A DNA stretch of 64,000 nt from Diplosphaera chodatii (Eukaryota > Chlorophyta > Trebouxiophyceae > Prasiolales > Stichococcaceae), in the NCBI GenBank assembly GCA_032358165.1, contig JAALGY010000023.1, positions 372,001 through 436,000 on the forward strand, read 5' to 3'. Position 1 is the first letter of the stretch, and every line of letters starts with the position of its first letter. Position numbers and translations under genes: made by a program. The notes beneath the pieces are model-generated. The model made no database searches, was not told where the DNA came from, and was given only the letters and a program-made list of their open reading frames with translations. This document shows, in pieces, positions 23,601-35,172 of the stretch.

Positions 23601-25281
23601 GAGACGGCGTGCGGCTGCCGGGACTGCCATTGCGACGGCCTCATCGTGCGCGGCACACACCATCTCGTCATCGAGGTGGGCATCTTCTCGGCAGCACTGC
23701 TGCATCTCAGGTCTGCTCAGCGGCACAGGAGTCTGTTTTCTAGGAGTGGCTGCTCAGTGACTTAGCACACTGGTCGCATTGTGACCATCTTGCCGCTGCT
23801 AGGTACCCCTGGGTACATGCTCTGCTGACTGGTGGCCAATCGCTGTGACTGCAGGAGGCAAGATACGATCCGGCATGGCAGCGACGCTGGCAAGAGCAGG
23901 ACTTGAGCAATCCGCCCCTGCTGCTGGTGCTGCCGCATGCAGCCGGAACCGATGCAGCATTGCCACAATCCGCAGCAATCAAGGTGTGACAGCCCCATGT
24001 GGAACGCATCCCTGCTGCTGGAACTCTGTGCTCTGTCTTACTCGCCAAGTCCTCAACTACTTCCGTGGCGGCCACAGCACACACTGTGCAGTGTGCCCTT
24101 TGGGATGGCGCAAAAGGGCTGCTAGTGGCATTCAAGCTTTGCAAGGCAACTACCTATGCGGTTCGAACCACCACACATGGAAGCTTGTCAGCCAGGCTGC
24201 AGTAAGGGTGACTGCCGGCACGTGCTGCTGCTGCAGTGTGGGGAGGGCATTGTCCCCTGGGTGCAGCTGCTGACGCTCCAGAATCTAGGGGACAGCAAGG
24301 TGCTGCTGCGGTTGGCTCACCTGTTCCAGGTGGGGCAAGGCCACCATGCTTGGGTGCACTTGGCCCTTGCAAGGCAGACCTGTTGGGAATATGCGCCGGG
24401 TGCCCAGCCGTCATTTGCAATGTCAAGTCTGAACAAATTGTTTAGGCCTCGATGATGCTGGTCTGATCTTTCTGGTCTTATTCGATTCAGTTCCTAGTTC
24501 AAGCAGCATCCATAGGGCGGCACAATGTTTGCGATTTGTGTGAGACTCGGTGCAGGCTGGCGAGTCAAGGTTGTCACGGGACGCAACAGTGGACCTGGCA
24601 AGGCTGGTGCATGGCGCGACTGGCTGCCAGTCCATCCGAAGAAGTGAGGCACTATACCTCACCGACGCCTTGCAGGCCGTTGCCATGATTTGTGCCGCTC
24701 GGCCTGTCTCTCTGCAATGGCTGGCGACAACCCATCACGCCAGTGTGCCTGCCGCAGTTGAGGAGATGACCCTCAGCGGTGCAACCCCGCTGCGAGAAGC
24801 CAAGCGTCTGCACTGGGTTGCCGGCGAGCCGCTTGCTGCAGCGGCGGACCTTCTCGCGGCGCCAGGCGCAGCAGGGTGCGAGCGCGTCCACGCCAACCAC
24901 AGCCGCTGCGCCTCGGCACAGCACGGGGGCGGCGCCGCTGGTGCTGGGCCGGAGGCAGCAGACCGCTCAGGGCGCAGGCTGCACGTGGCCAGCGAGGCGG
25001 GTGACGAGGACCGGTCCAGTGGTTCGAGTGATCATGGCGGCCATGGTGACGGGCCCGGCGCCCGGGGCGCGGGCTTGGCGGCGCTCAGGGAGGGGCCGCT
25101 GCGCTGCGGCACCCGGCGCTGGTGCGGCCCCGGCGCCGACGGCGTCAACCTGACCGTCACGCTGTCGGCGATGGAGATCAGGACGTTTGTGGTGCAGCTC
25201 GGTGCCGGCTGCCGGGACGACGTGCTGCGCATTGATGGTGAAACTGGAATTGTGCCCCACCCTGGCTGCATCCAGATTTAG
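17636..25281 (+). CDS. MAN2B1: Class II alpha-mannosidase, glycoside hydrolase family 38 (lysosomal/vacuolar type)
   Basis: The enzyme removes alpha-linked mannose from N-glycans, usually in a lytic vacuole or along the secretory route. ATG 17636 begins a clear signal peptide ([16 protein letters not shown]). Family landmarks follow: [20 protein letters not shown] with the zinc-binding His and Asp (about 17950-18010), [16 protein letters not shown] (about 18505-18560), [17 protein letters not shown] with the nucleophile Asp (about 18800-18855), [16 protein letters not shown] (about 19235-19285), the third zinc-ligand block [16 protein letters not shown] (about 20595-20640), [10 protein letters not shown] (about 21035-21065), SGAYIFR (about 21990-22015), [13 protein letters not shown] (about 22800-22840), [20 protein letters not shown] (about 23255-23315), [20 protein letters not shown] (about 23540-23600), [20 protein letters not shown] (about 24260-24320) and a C-terminal beta segment [18 protein letters not shown] (about 25147-25205). 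The stop is TAG at 25279-25281. A Gly/Ser-rich insert lies at about 20935-21020. About 20 introns are inferred. Confidence 0.92.
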
Positions 25282-26230
25282 ACAGTTTCCTGACTTTGAT
25301 GTATTGTGTCAATACTCTGCAATGGGTACACAGTTGCAAGCTACCCCACTTAACAGTGCTTGACAGTACCATCAGAATGACCACCATGCAGCAGCAAAGG
25401 GCAACATGCTGTCAAGTGTATCGGTTTTCTCATGTCAGTGCTACCCCAAACTCTGGATAAAAGATGTCAGATCCCAGTGCGCACAACTCTTGCCGTCCAG
25501 CTGCCGCCGCCTGTTAGCACGGCAGGCTGCTCTGATGACGCAGGCACGTCGAAGACACTGCCCGTCGCAGTCGCTACTGTCAGGCTGACGGTGGAACCAT
25601 GTCAATAGCCTGCTCCACAGTGAGGAAGCTCAGTGCACAGTCTATCATGCAGTAAGGAAAATGACAGTCTATCATGCAGTAGGGAAAATGACACAACTGG
25701 GAGGAGCTGCCCTACTGCTTTTGGGCATAGATGCCATCATGAATGTCACCTGTTAGCTGCTTGGTTCGGCAGGGAGCTGCACACTGTTGGCTGCCAGTGG
25801 CGTATTCAGGAGCTCAGACAGCAAACAGCAGATAGAAATGTGGCAAGCCGTTGCACTACGCTGGCATGTAGTGCATTCGCAGCCATGCCGACAACTGCCC
25901 TGTCCACTGACTGCAGCTTGGTATCAGCTCATGCAAAGGATTGTAGCAGGAGGTGCAAACGCCAGCGCCATTCAGTGGCAAGTGGGGAATCACATTCAGC
26001 CAAGGCGTTATCGCTGATCAGCAGCAATTTCCTGCCGGCGGCTGCTGGTCCGCGGGCTTGTGCGCACGAGAGTGATTCTTCTGCTGAGACATATGCGGAC
26101 GAGCTCTCCAGGGCAGCAGGCAGACGTGTACGTGTGGACATCCAGCATCACATATGGAGATCACCAGGCGAATCGCATTTTAATGCCAGCAATTGGTAGT
26201 GACGGCGCATGTGAGCGGATGGCCAACATA
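25282..26230. other. Region after the mannosidase gene; no firm gene
   Basis: A plus-strand frame from 25633 to 26199 (188 codons) is open, but its first part is built from a short tandem repeat and it has no recognised domain. Its last third (about 26050-26150, with SSAETYADELSRAAGRRVRV) looks more protein-like and could be a 5' exon of the unassigned gene that follows. I found no clear start codon or splice continuity. Confidence 0.3.
25638..25691. repeat. Two tandem copies of a 27-base unit
   Basis: The unit starting CAGTCTATCATGCAGTA is present twice back to back, at 25638-25664 and 25665-25691, with one mismatch (AAGG versus AGGG). It lies about 360 bases after the mannosidase stop. The unit length is a multiple of three, so it keeps a frame open (repeat of SLSCS-END), but no coding role is supported. 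Confidence 0.85.
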
Positions 26231-27502
26231 GTAGCTTGATGTGAATTGTAGGCAATGAAGTACGCGCAAATTTCTGGCTCCCTGCCGAATGTGGCTTCAG
26301 GGCAGCGAGGTTGCAAAGCCCTTGGGGTGGTGCAAGCTGTGGAGCAGGGGAGCACCGTCATGTTGCCACTTACGGGCAGCAGGTCGCGGTCCTCGCCGGA
26401 AGCAAGGTATCGGAGCGTATTGGGATGACGAGCGTGTGATGCTGCTTTTGCTGATGTCATCACAGTTCAGCTACGCTCGTCTCCGTTAGCGTGTCCTAGT
26501 CTGAATGGCATCTTAACGTGTCCCGCCTTTCGCACCATGCTACTAGACACAGGCCAGTGGCCTTCTGTCGCGGAATGAAAGGTGAACCCTGCTTGTAGGT
26601 TGGGCTGCATGCAGGTCATGCGCATCGCTGTCCTGCACTGTCAATGTGCATAGAGTGACAACCGTCCGCAGTGCCGTGCAGATAACGACTATGCAGAACA
26701 GGGATTTTTTGATCCGCTCCTGCCTGACGTCGTACCTGGAGCTGCACCAAAGCCTGCACATGTGCAGCTGGCTGGGGACGTCAAGCCTACAGCCTGTGGG
26801 TGGCTAAATGCAGACTGCATGCCGTGCTGTGCTTTGATGAAAAAGATCATCGATTGAGCACCAGTCAACGTTTGAAAGCACATGGTGCCATTATGCATCT
26901 CGCCTGCCTCAGGTGGACAGGAACGCAGCGACCAGTACCCTGTTGTGAAGGCAGCGATTGAAGGCTGCTACGACACAACCAAGGCACTTCGGGAGCGCAT
27001 TGGCAAGCAGTCGGCTGCACACCCGGTCCTCGAGACGATCTGTGAGATCATAGTTCATGTGGTGCTCAGGGTCAAGAGGGTGACATGTGGCACAAGTCAC
27101 CCTCTTGCAGCTGTGAACTGGTGTCTTCATCTGATGTAGTTCACTGCTGTGGCCTTCGTTGCACTGCTGACGTGCCGCTTGCATTCTGTGCAGTGATTAC
27201 TGTGGGTTTGATGCAGCATGCTGACAAGCAAGCAACACTGCAACGGCTACACGTCATAGCCAAACAACTGCACTGGTTGTACCAACTGCATGAAGAGTGG
27301 TGCAAGCCCGATCGTTTGGGTAAGCTGCACCAGGATGTGGCAGGTTGCTGCCTTGTCACGGACTTCGTGTGATTGTCCCATGATCAGGCTAGTGTGCTGG
27401 GGTGCAGGTGATTTTGACAACCTGACCTACGACTATCGGTTTGTCATCTTCCTGCTGCGGGACATGGTGTCTGCCATAAACGAGGAGATAGACAAGCTCT
27501 GA
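26231..27502 (+). CDS. Unassigned multi-exon protein, helical; family not recognised
   Basis: Several plus-strand segments look coding, each following a TGTAG or TGCAG-like acceptor. They are: AMKYAQISGSLPNVASGQRG through VEQGSTVMLPLTGS (about 26252-26384), a segment near 26680-26780 that reads either FFDPLLPDVVPGAAPKPAHV or FLIRSCLTSYLELHQSLHMC, YPVVKAAIEGCYDTTKALRE through AAHPVLETICEII (about 26935-27050), possibly KQATLQRLHVIAKQLHWLYQ (about 27228-27290), and NLTYDYRFVIFLLRDMVSAI ending INEEIDKL with TGA at 27500-27502. The last three are amphipathic helices with heptad-like spacing. I cannot name a family, and the true start, exon phases and the reality of the first two segments are unresolved. 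A further frame ending at 27866 (about 27780-27866, with LIFGLFNMVPEDWPAHMSCR) might belong to it or to a neighbour. Confidence 0.4.
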
Positions 27503-28364
27503 CGTCACAGGCTGGAATCTGGGCACAAGTTCCAGTGTCCTGTAGATGCTGTACCACCACATGTACCCTGATAGATGCCCATCGGTGTTCACCCGAACGG
27601 GCGCCTGGTTGAACATTTGCCATGGTGGCACAAGAGATGCGCTCGATCATTGAGTCGTTAGTGTTTTGTTCATGCAAGCTAAAGGTGTTTTCGGTGTCTT
27701 CGACTGTTGTTTGCAGCAGCCTGATCCCCCTTTACGTGCTGTACGGTCAATAAGCATCTCTCAGCTGTCGTCAGCCAGAGGCAGGTGCCAGGCTGATCTG
27801 ATCTTTGGCTTGTTCAACATGGTTCCTGAGGACTGGCCTGCACATATGTCTTGCCGCTTACGCTAGGTTCACCGGGAAAAGCTGAACAGGATGGCCGACA
27901 CACACCTGTAGCAGCACCGCACCTCTGCATGTAGCAGCCGCCACTGCAGTAGCCAACACCTGCCTCACGTCTGCAGCATGCCTGTGTTACCAATCCACCA
28001 GTCGGATAAACTCTGCATTTAGGCAGCTCGGCATGCCCTACACACACTGCTGATAAGATACAAGCTAATCAATGTTACGACTTGCACTCCGTTGCAGGGC
28101 ACACTCGATGCATAGCTGCTTGATTGTGCACGCCGTGCCAAACCGACATGGGGTTCTACAGGATAAGTTGGCCAGCGCGAAGTCACTGGCGTGCTGCTTA
28201 TGCCAATGCTGCCCAACAACAAGTATCGGGTCATCTGCTGTGTGACAATGTCGGGGTTGACTCAGTGACTCAGGTGAGTCAGTGCAGCCCACACTGACAG
28301 CCGGCTACAAGCGGCAGGCCCAGTGCCAGTGCAGCGTCTTGCAGGGGGTGGAACACGGCCGGCT
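27503..28364. other. Intergenic stretch containing the start of the exostosin duplication
   Basis: From about 28090 onward this sequence matches 35998 onward, beginning with ACTCGATGCATAGC and continuing through GTGCCAAACCGACATGG and CAGCCGGCTACA. The duplicated block therefore includes the 3' flank of the exostosin genes. Left of 28090 the only item seen is an open plus-strand frame at 27666-27866 of unknown meaning. Confidence 0.5.
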
Positions 28365-31300
28365 TCACCCTTGGCTGCTGCCGCCTACTGGCACAGCAGA
28401 CTCCTCTGCTGGTGCAGCCACCGCCGCCCTGCCGGAGCCGACGCTGCCAGGCCCTGCCCTGACTGTGGCCGGCAGCTGAGATGGCGCCTCGCTGTAGGCG
28501 CCGCTGTGCACGTCGGCGATGCGCGAATACAGCCACTGGAAGATGGTCGCCATCGCGTCATCCTGCAATCAAATGAACACCCGATCAGTGTGCGCTGCCT
28601 GCCGAATGTGCCGCCAGCCGCAACCTCACAGTGTGTGCCACTGTATCACCTGCCACAACAGCTGCAATCTGCCTGGTACTGCAGCATGTCAAAGCTCCAA
28701 GCCAGTCAGAAACGTGGCTGAAGGCACGTTGACAACTCAGTGGTGGAAGGCGTCCTGATGCATCATCAAATCATCATGTGGGGCACTCTGAATCTGGCCT
28801 CAGAGCACTTGCAAGCGTGCCACAGGTTCTGGTAGGGAGCCTGGTGCCGGCCAGAGCCTCTGCGCACCTGCGTATAGTTGCCAGCGAAGGGCGCGGGCAG
28901 CAGGGAAGCTGCACCCGGCTGCCGGTGCGCCGTGTCTGCCAGGTTGACGGCCTGCCGCTGTTTGAGATCCTCGCGGATGAGCGGCAGCGCCCACACAAAC
29001 CTGGATCGTGAGCAAATACACCGAGTGGCTCCCTGATTTGGATGGACATTGCAGCATATCTTGCAATACGCTCTTGGTAGGTTATTGAATGCCCAGGTGC
29101 CTCCACATGTTGAAGTGCACTGCTGGCCATGATCACCAACCACCAGTAAGCCCTGCCGAGATGGCCTGGAAACGATTCGAGTTGCCTGAGATCCTCCCGG
29201 CAACAGGAGCAAACTGCGGTCTGGCAGAGCTGCTTATTTAACACCTGTGCCAGATACGGCCGATTGCTTCCTGCATCTCCTTCCGCCTCGCCTCTGGGAC
29301 CGCCAGCAGGATGTCAGCCGCCTGCGGAGCCACGAAGGAACGACAGGGTGTACCACCCGGCTGACTAGTGCCACAAACATTGCTCGGATGCAGAGGCCAC
29401 ATCCAGATGATTTGCTGTCTTGCAGGCGTCGGTGTTACTGTGGCAGGAGGCAGGTGCGCAGGGCTAGCCTCATTCATGTGCGGTCTGGGCACCGGCACTC
29501 GCCCAGTCCCCAGCTGCAGCTGTCGAATAGCGCAGCAAAAGCAGGCAGTGCAGTTTCGTCCTGCAGCGCTCTGGTCTGCTTCAAACTGAGCAAATCAGCC
29601 ATGCAACCTGACGAGTGCCCATGTCGCACCCTCTCGACGTCCGCCTCGGCGATGCGCAGCGCGAAGGCGGCGTAGTCCACAACGTTGGAGAACTTCTCCT
29701 CCACGCGGTCCTGTATGAGCACCGGGATGCAGCCGTGCAGCACCGCGTCCTCCGCCCGCCGCGCCCAGCCGTCGCCTGTGACAGAGGCGCATGGCCGATG
29801 ATTGATCCTATGACAGCTCATGCAAACTTGAGGTAGGGGCTTCCCTCTGGTTCATACATGAGGAGTGCTACGGCAAATAGTGGAGGCGATGGGCACAAGC
29901 AAGTCCCGCCGTCCCGCGATCTTGTGGCCCACAGCAGACATGCTGCGGCTGCCGTGCGCGCCTGGCAGCACGAAGCAGAAGACGCTGGACGCCAGCAGGT
30001 CCGTGTACGACTGCTCCGCGTCCTCGTCGTGGTTGTCCACCCTGATGGCGTGCTCCTCCCGCCACCCGCCCTCGTCCGCCGCCGCCTTGAGCCGCTGCCT
30101 GACGCCGCGGCTGAAGCGCGGCGCCCTGCCCGCATACACAGCGGTTTGCTTTCTTGATAGATGGTGTGATTAGGCATCATTCAGACCGTGACGTGGTTGG
30201 ACGGAATGCAGCTAGCTAGAGACTGCGCATGTTCAATGTGCAGCCACAGGCTGTCGTAAGTTGTAGCCTGCCACTGACGCGGCAGCACATTGCTCCGCTG
30301 GCAGGCTCGCTAAGGGCTGCAGAGACTGCCTTCTGCATACTGGCCACTTCTATCAATAGAATTTGACGAGAGTCTGCCTGCCGGCACCTGTGGTTGCCAG
30401 TCTCGCCACGGAAGAAGGCGAGCGTGGTGCGCTGCACGGGCGGGCGGCCCTGCAGCGGGCTGGCTGCAAACTCCTTCGCGTTGTGGATGGTCGGCAGCAG
30501 CAGGTCCTGCGTGCACGAGCAGACGGTGGACCTTGCATGCAATATGAGGAGCAGTTACTCAGATTTGACAGGTGACTTGGCAGCCTGCCAAACATGAGGT
30601 GCCGATGGTACCCACATTGCACTGCACATGTTGCATGCCCTCGTTGTTTCCGCCCGGCCGCCACAACCAACGACAAGCCTGATGAACCTTGAAGTGCACA
30701 GCAGTGGTCACACAGCACCGTGCCGGTCATCGTGCTAGAAGTGTGATGCATTTTTGCCTCCCTTATTACGTACTGATGAGCCACGCACCTTGCCGGGGTC
30801 GTAGCACGGGTGCTTCTCGGGGGTGCTGTACACCTTGCGCCAGTCTTCGCCCGTCTTGTCATCGATGTGGAACATGCTGTAGTCATCCGAGCCGTACCTG
30901 CGCAACGATGCCGCTAGCCACATGGTGATGGGGGTTCCCATCGTATTCAGAGCGCGGTTGAGTCAGCGACCAAGGCCTGCACCCGACCATGCTATAGCGG
31001 GAGCCTTTGCCGACGGATGGGAATACTGCTGAGATTGCAGGTCAAGGATCTACAGCTGGAGTCCATTGCTGTACCATCGTGACTTCGAGGACTTCGTGGA
31101 TGCACACTGCCGCTGGCACCTGACATGAGGTGGGGCACCCACCCTGTGCTGCTGCTGTGGTTTTGGTCCAGGCGCCCCCAGTGGCTGAAGATGATGCCCG
31201 GCCATATGGCGCTGGGGATCCAGCATCCCGCTGCACATACCAGGGCACGCTTGCGTCGGTCTCCGAGGTGAGGGGCGCGAGACGCATTGAGGCACGTGCC

Positions 31301-34300
31301 TGTTGGCCTGACGCCTTGCTGCGGGTCAATGTCAGCATCCTGAGGGCATGGCACCAACATATGCATCCGCTGCGCTCACAGCCTGCACAGAGGGCATCTC
31401 CCGTGATGCTGCAAGTCTATTTGACGCACCCTCGTCGTTGACGTTGGTCCAGATGTGGTCGCGGCCGCCGCGGCGGGTCCAGTACCGCGGGTGCGTCTCC
31501 GCAATCCACTGCTGCGCCTTCTGCAGCAGGTGCGCGGCGTGCATCACCCGCGGCCCTGCACCCCACACCACGTGTTATTTAATGTCCGATGATGTTGTTT
31601 TGCATGTGGCTGTTAACGACTACAAGCACCAGGTGAGACGATGCGCTGCAACGCCACTTGGCGGGTTGGAACTGCTAGGTACGCTAAGCAGCAGGCCGTT
31701 TTGGCAGCAGATGTGACTCTGCTCAGGTGCAGGCAATTCAATGATGGGCAACTCATTCTGGCCAGGGCTCACCCCAGGGGCCGTGGTACCAGGGCGCGTC
31801 AGCCCAGCCGTACACGGGCCAGACAAAGACGTTGACGTACACCGGGCAGTAGAAGAAGTCCGCCTCCTCCGCATCCAGCGTCCGGTGCCTGCTCTGTGGC
31901 GCCAGGACGACACCAGGCTTAGCTGCAGCAATATGATATGAAGCATGGATGCAGCGACTAATGCTTCGACAACACCAAAGCAGCCTAGCTCTGCAGGTTG
32001 ACATGACACCAGGCAGCAGAACAAGGGCAGCTGCATTGACAGTATCAAGATTCATAGCGATGTCACTGGAAGAAGCTGTGTGGCGTCCGCGCCTGCAGCA
32101 TCATCTCATGCACTGCAGTCTCCACCATGTACAACGACTTGATCGTGTGCGAGCTGTTTGTCACGGTGAACTCGCGCCAGAAACCGTAACCGCCGTCATT
32201 GCGATACTGCAGTGCAGAGTAGTTGCCATAGTCAGCCTCTCTGCCAGCACATCTGCAAGTGGACATTCACTGAATACATCAGTTATGTGTCACGGATTGG
32301 TGAGAGCTAATGGGTTCGACTGCTGGTCTGTGGCATCATTTCACAGCATCTACAGCATTGCACCTGGAGCATGCGGGTGTTGAACTCGGCAGGCAGGTCG
32401 TAGACGTAGATCAGCGGCCGCAGCCGCTGCAGGGGGGGCGGGTCCACGGCGGCGGGCGTCACCACATGCTGCGCGATGTGCGGGCGTGCGACCTCCAGCC
32501 CTGTAGCGTCGAGAGGCTGCGTCAAGATTGGGCATGCTGCAGTGCTTGCCGTGCCGTGTGATCACAGCCTGTTTTCAGGCTGCATTGTGCGACAGCAGTT
32601 TGTCTGACGGCCTGCAATGGGCATATTCATGGAATTGCCCATGCAGGAGCATAATCTCAGCCGATGACCCTTCAAAGGGTAATTGTCGCAGTTTTGTTGA
32701 CCAACGACGACGTGTTACTCCATCAGTGTACAGTAGCACATACGATCACCGTCTACCTGGGGTGTCCGGGGTGTTCGGCCGCCTCTGCGCGCAGTCGTGG
32801 CCGTACCAGCCGGCATGGCAGGCGCAGAAGCCGCGGTTGCACTCCCCGCGTCCATTGCACTGAAACGCAAATGATGCGCCACACTTGGGAATCAGACTCA
32901 TCTGCTCGAATCGACAAGTGCTTGCCTGGTTGTGAATGTGAAAGATAAGTGCCTTGCAGCAGAATCCAGATGCTGGATGTGAAGGTCAGGTCCTTCTCGT
33001 GCGCGCACCTGGTTGGCGCACGTCATCTCGTGGCGCACGTTGCACGCCTCGCCCCCGATGCCGTCCAGCATGCACGGGATGCTGCAGGCCAGGCCAAGGG
33101 ATCCATGTCAAGCATGTTTCTCGGTGTGCTGGCAACCAGCTTCGAGTTGGCCGGGCATCCTCGTGGCCGCGCTGACCTGATGGCGGGCTTCTCCGCTTCG
33201 CACCAGCCCTCGGGCCCCCAGATCTCCTCGTTTGGTGTGCCATTCCCGCCCCATGTGACCTTGTCCCCGTTCTCGTCCTGCAGTACGCCACTGCGGCGCC
33301 TCGCTTCAGCTGGCAAGCCCAGTGAGGGTGACCACAGCAAGCAGAAAAGCATGGATGCCAGATAGCAAATTACCATAGTTTGTCCAATTGTAACCAGCAA
33401 GTGGTGCAGTCTAAGAGTGCATGGTGCCAGCAGCAGCAGTAGCAGCACCACCACCACCAGCAGCAGCAGCAGCAGCAGCATGTGGATCTCGTGCAGTGCA
33501 GGCAGCACACGGCGCAGGCATAGTTGCACTCACGATTCGGGGTCGGAGGTGCAGCACCATGGGCCGCCCCTCGCTTATTGGCGGCGTGCCTGCAGGAAGG
33601 CAATGTGGTGCAAACTCAAGCGCACAAACACATCGGCCTGGTGCAGCGTTAGCTAAAGACGCATGCTGCGTCACACATTGGCAACACTTGCGACAGCACA
33701 GAGATGCGACATCATTTGCACCTGGTGCTGCGTCCAGCGGGGCATTGATGCGGCCGTAGGTGCCATTGCAGTAGCATGCTGCGACCTCATCATCGCACAC
33801 CCCTGCATCGAGGTGCCATGAAGTCAGGGCTCTGCTGTTAACTAGCATGAATCAGTATCGCAAGGTAAGGTAAGCAGACGGATTGTTTAAGGTACACCTG
33901 GGCAGCGGGAGGCGGTCCACCCTGGAGCACTCAGCGGGAAGGACCCATTCTCTGGGGGGTCTGTCCACAGGACCTTGCTCCTGCGTGCGGACACCCCAGC
34001 AGCCCATTGAGTTGGTTGCGGGCACACACAGCAAGCTCGTGGGCACTGGCATGCATTAAGCATGATGTAGGATCGTACAGGCATACGTAGGACTGCCTGA
34101 CACCGCTCACAGTCGGTTGCAGGGCCGCCAGGAGCGCTTCTCACACCCGTTGCCTTCCCACCCTGCAGCTGGTGCGATGCCCTTACAGATCGTAGCAACG
34201 AGCTTTTGGTGGATGAAGAGGTTGTTCATAGACTTGGGACATTAGCGCACTGGCAAACAACCAAGAACCTGCATCTCTATCTCTATCTGCACGGCCTCGC

Positions 34301-35172
34301 ATGAGGTGCACCTGCTGGGCAGAGGCAGTACCCAAAGTCGGCCTGGCAGATGCCGACCCCATTGCAGTTGTTCGGGCACAGTATGTCTCCCCGTGGCGGC
34401 GCCTGAGACGATGTACACGACTGCCGTGAGCGTGAGCACACTGCCTTGCTTGGCTCAGACTAATGGCTTCCAGCTTCTGTAGCCTGATACAGCTGAGACT
34501 GCCCTGACAAACCATGTCGTGCATGACTTGTAGTGACGGACCCACTCAAAGCCTCACCTTGGCAGGAATCGCCTTTTGAAGGAGGTACTCTCCACACCAG
34601 TCACCCACTGTTCCCATGCACCGCGCTGCGATCTCGGGTGGCAGCGCTCGCTTCCTTTTCCGCTTCCGCCGCTTCCGCTCGCTGTGCTGCTCGACAGCTG
34701 GCTGGCTGCTGCGCGGCGCCGCCGCTGCCTGGTGCTTTGCCAGGGCGTCTGCTATGGGTTTCAGCACCGCTGGATCTGCACCAGCAGCCGCCCCTTCTGT
34801 CGCAACCCAGCGCTCCAGCGTTGTGAGCGCAGCCTGTCGGGCAAGCATGTTTGCCAGAGATCAACCGACCAGTGCAGCAATGTGAGCAATAACACATCAG
34901 CAGTCACACACTTGCGAACTGACCCTCTTTGTCCATTGGCGCCCGTCAATGCGCCATCGTGGGTGATACACAGTGTGTCTGTCACCAGCATCTGAGTGTC
35001 ATGGCTGCTGTCCCGGTACCTGCGGCTGAGTGGCCCTGGTGCGCTGGCCTGCCAGGTAGACGGCGTAGAGTGCGCCGACGGCCATGAGACCAATGGCAAC
35101 TGCACCACTCCGCCGACTGCGCTGATGTGCGCATGCAGCGCATCTCAGTTCAAACAGAAGACGTCGTTGCAT
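28365..35172 (-). CDS. Exostosin-like glycosyltransferase (GT47) with cysteine-rich luminal stem, copy A
   Basis: This is a type II Golgi-style enzyme. The chosen ATG (complement of 35170-35172) precedes SGAVAIGLMAVGALYAVYLA, a signal anchor. A charged stem follows (about 34555-34845), with RKRRKRKRKRALPPEIAARC. Small Cys-rich EGF-like exons come next: CNGVGICQADFGYCLC (about 34310-34370), GVCDDEVAACYCNGTYGRIN (about 33745-33805), IPCMLDGIGGEACNVRHEMT (about 33015-33080) and CNGRGECNRGFCACHAGWYG (about 32795-32860). The catalytic region begins LRPLIYVYDLPAEFN (about 32385-32430) and continues with DAEEADFFYCPVYVNVFVWP (about 31810-31885), RGGRDHIWTNVNDEGA (about 31430-31480), CWIPSAIWPGIIFSHWGR (about 31165-31230), TTLAFFRGETGNHRCR (about 30385-30440), SYTDLLASSVFCFVLPG (about 29960-30020), WARRAEDAVLHGCIPVLIQD (about 29700-29770), KEMQEAIGRIWH (about 29250-29290) and ATIFQWLYSRIADVHSGAYS (about 28500-28560). 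The stop is TGA, complement of 28365-28367. GT47 enzymes add sugars such as GlcA, Xyl, Ara or Gal to wall or matrix glycans; the substrate is not predictable here. Confidence 0.88.
33425..33482. repeat. CAG/CAC trinucleotide tract in an exostosin intron
   Basis: Runs of CAG, then ACC, then CAG units follow one another on the plus strand. The tract lies in the intron between the exon carrying GRPMVLHLRPRIV and the one carrying NGTPNEEIWGPEGW. The second gene copy has only a shorter CAG stretch at the matching place (about 41450-41485), so the tract has changed length since duplication. Confidence 0.75.
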
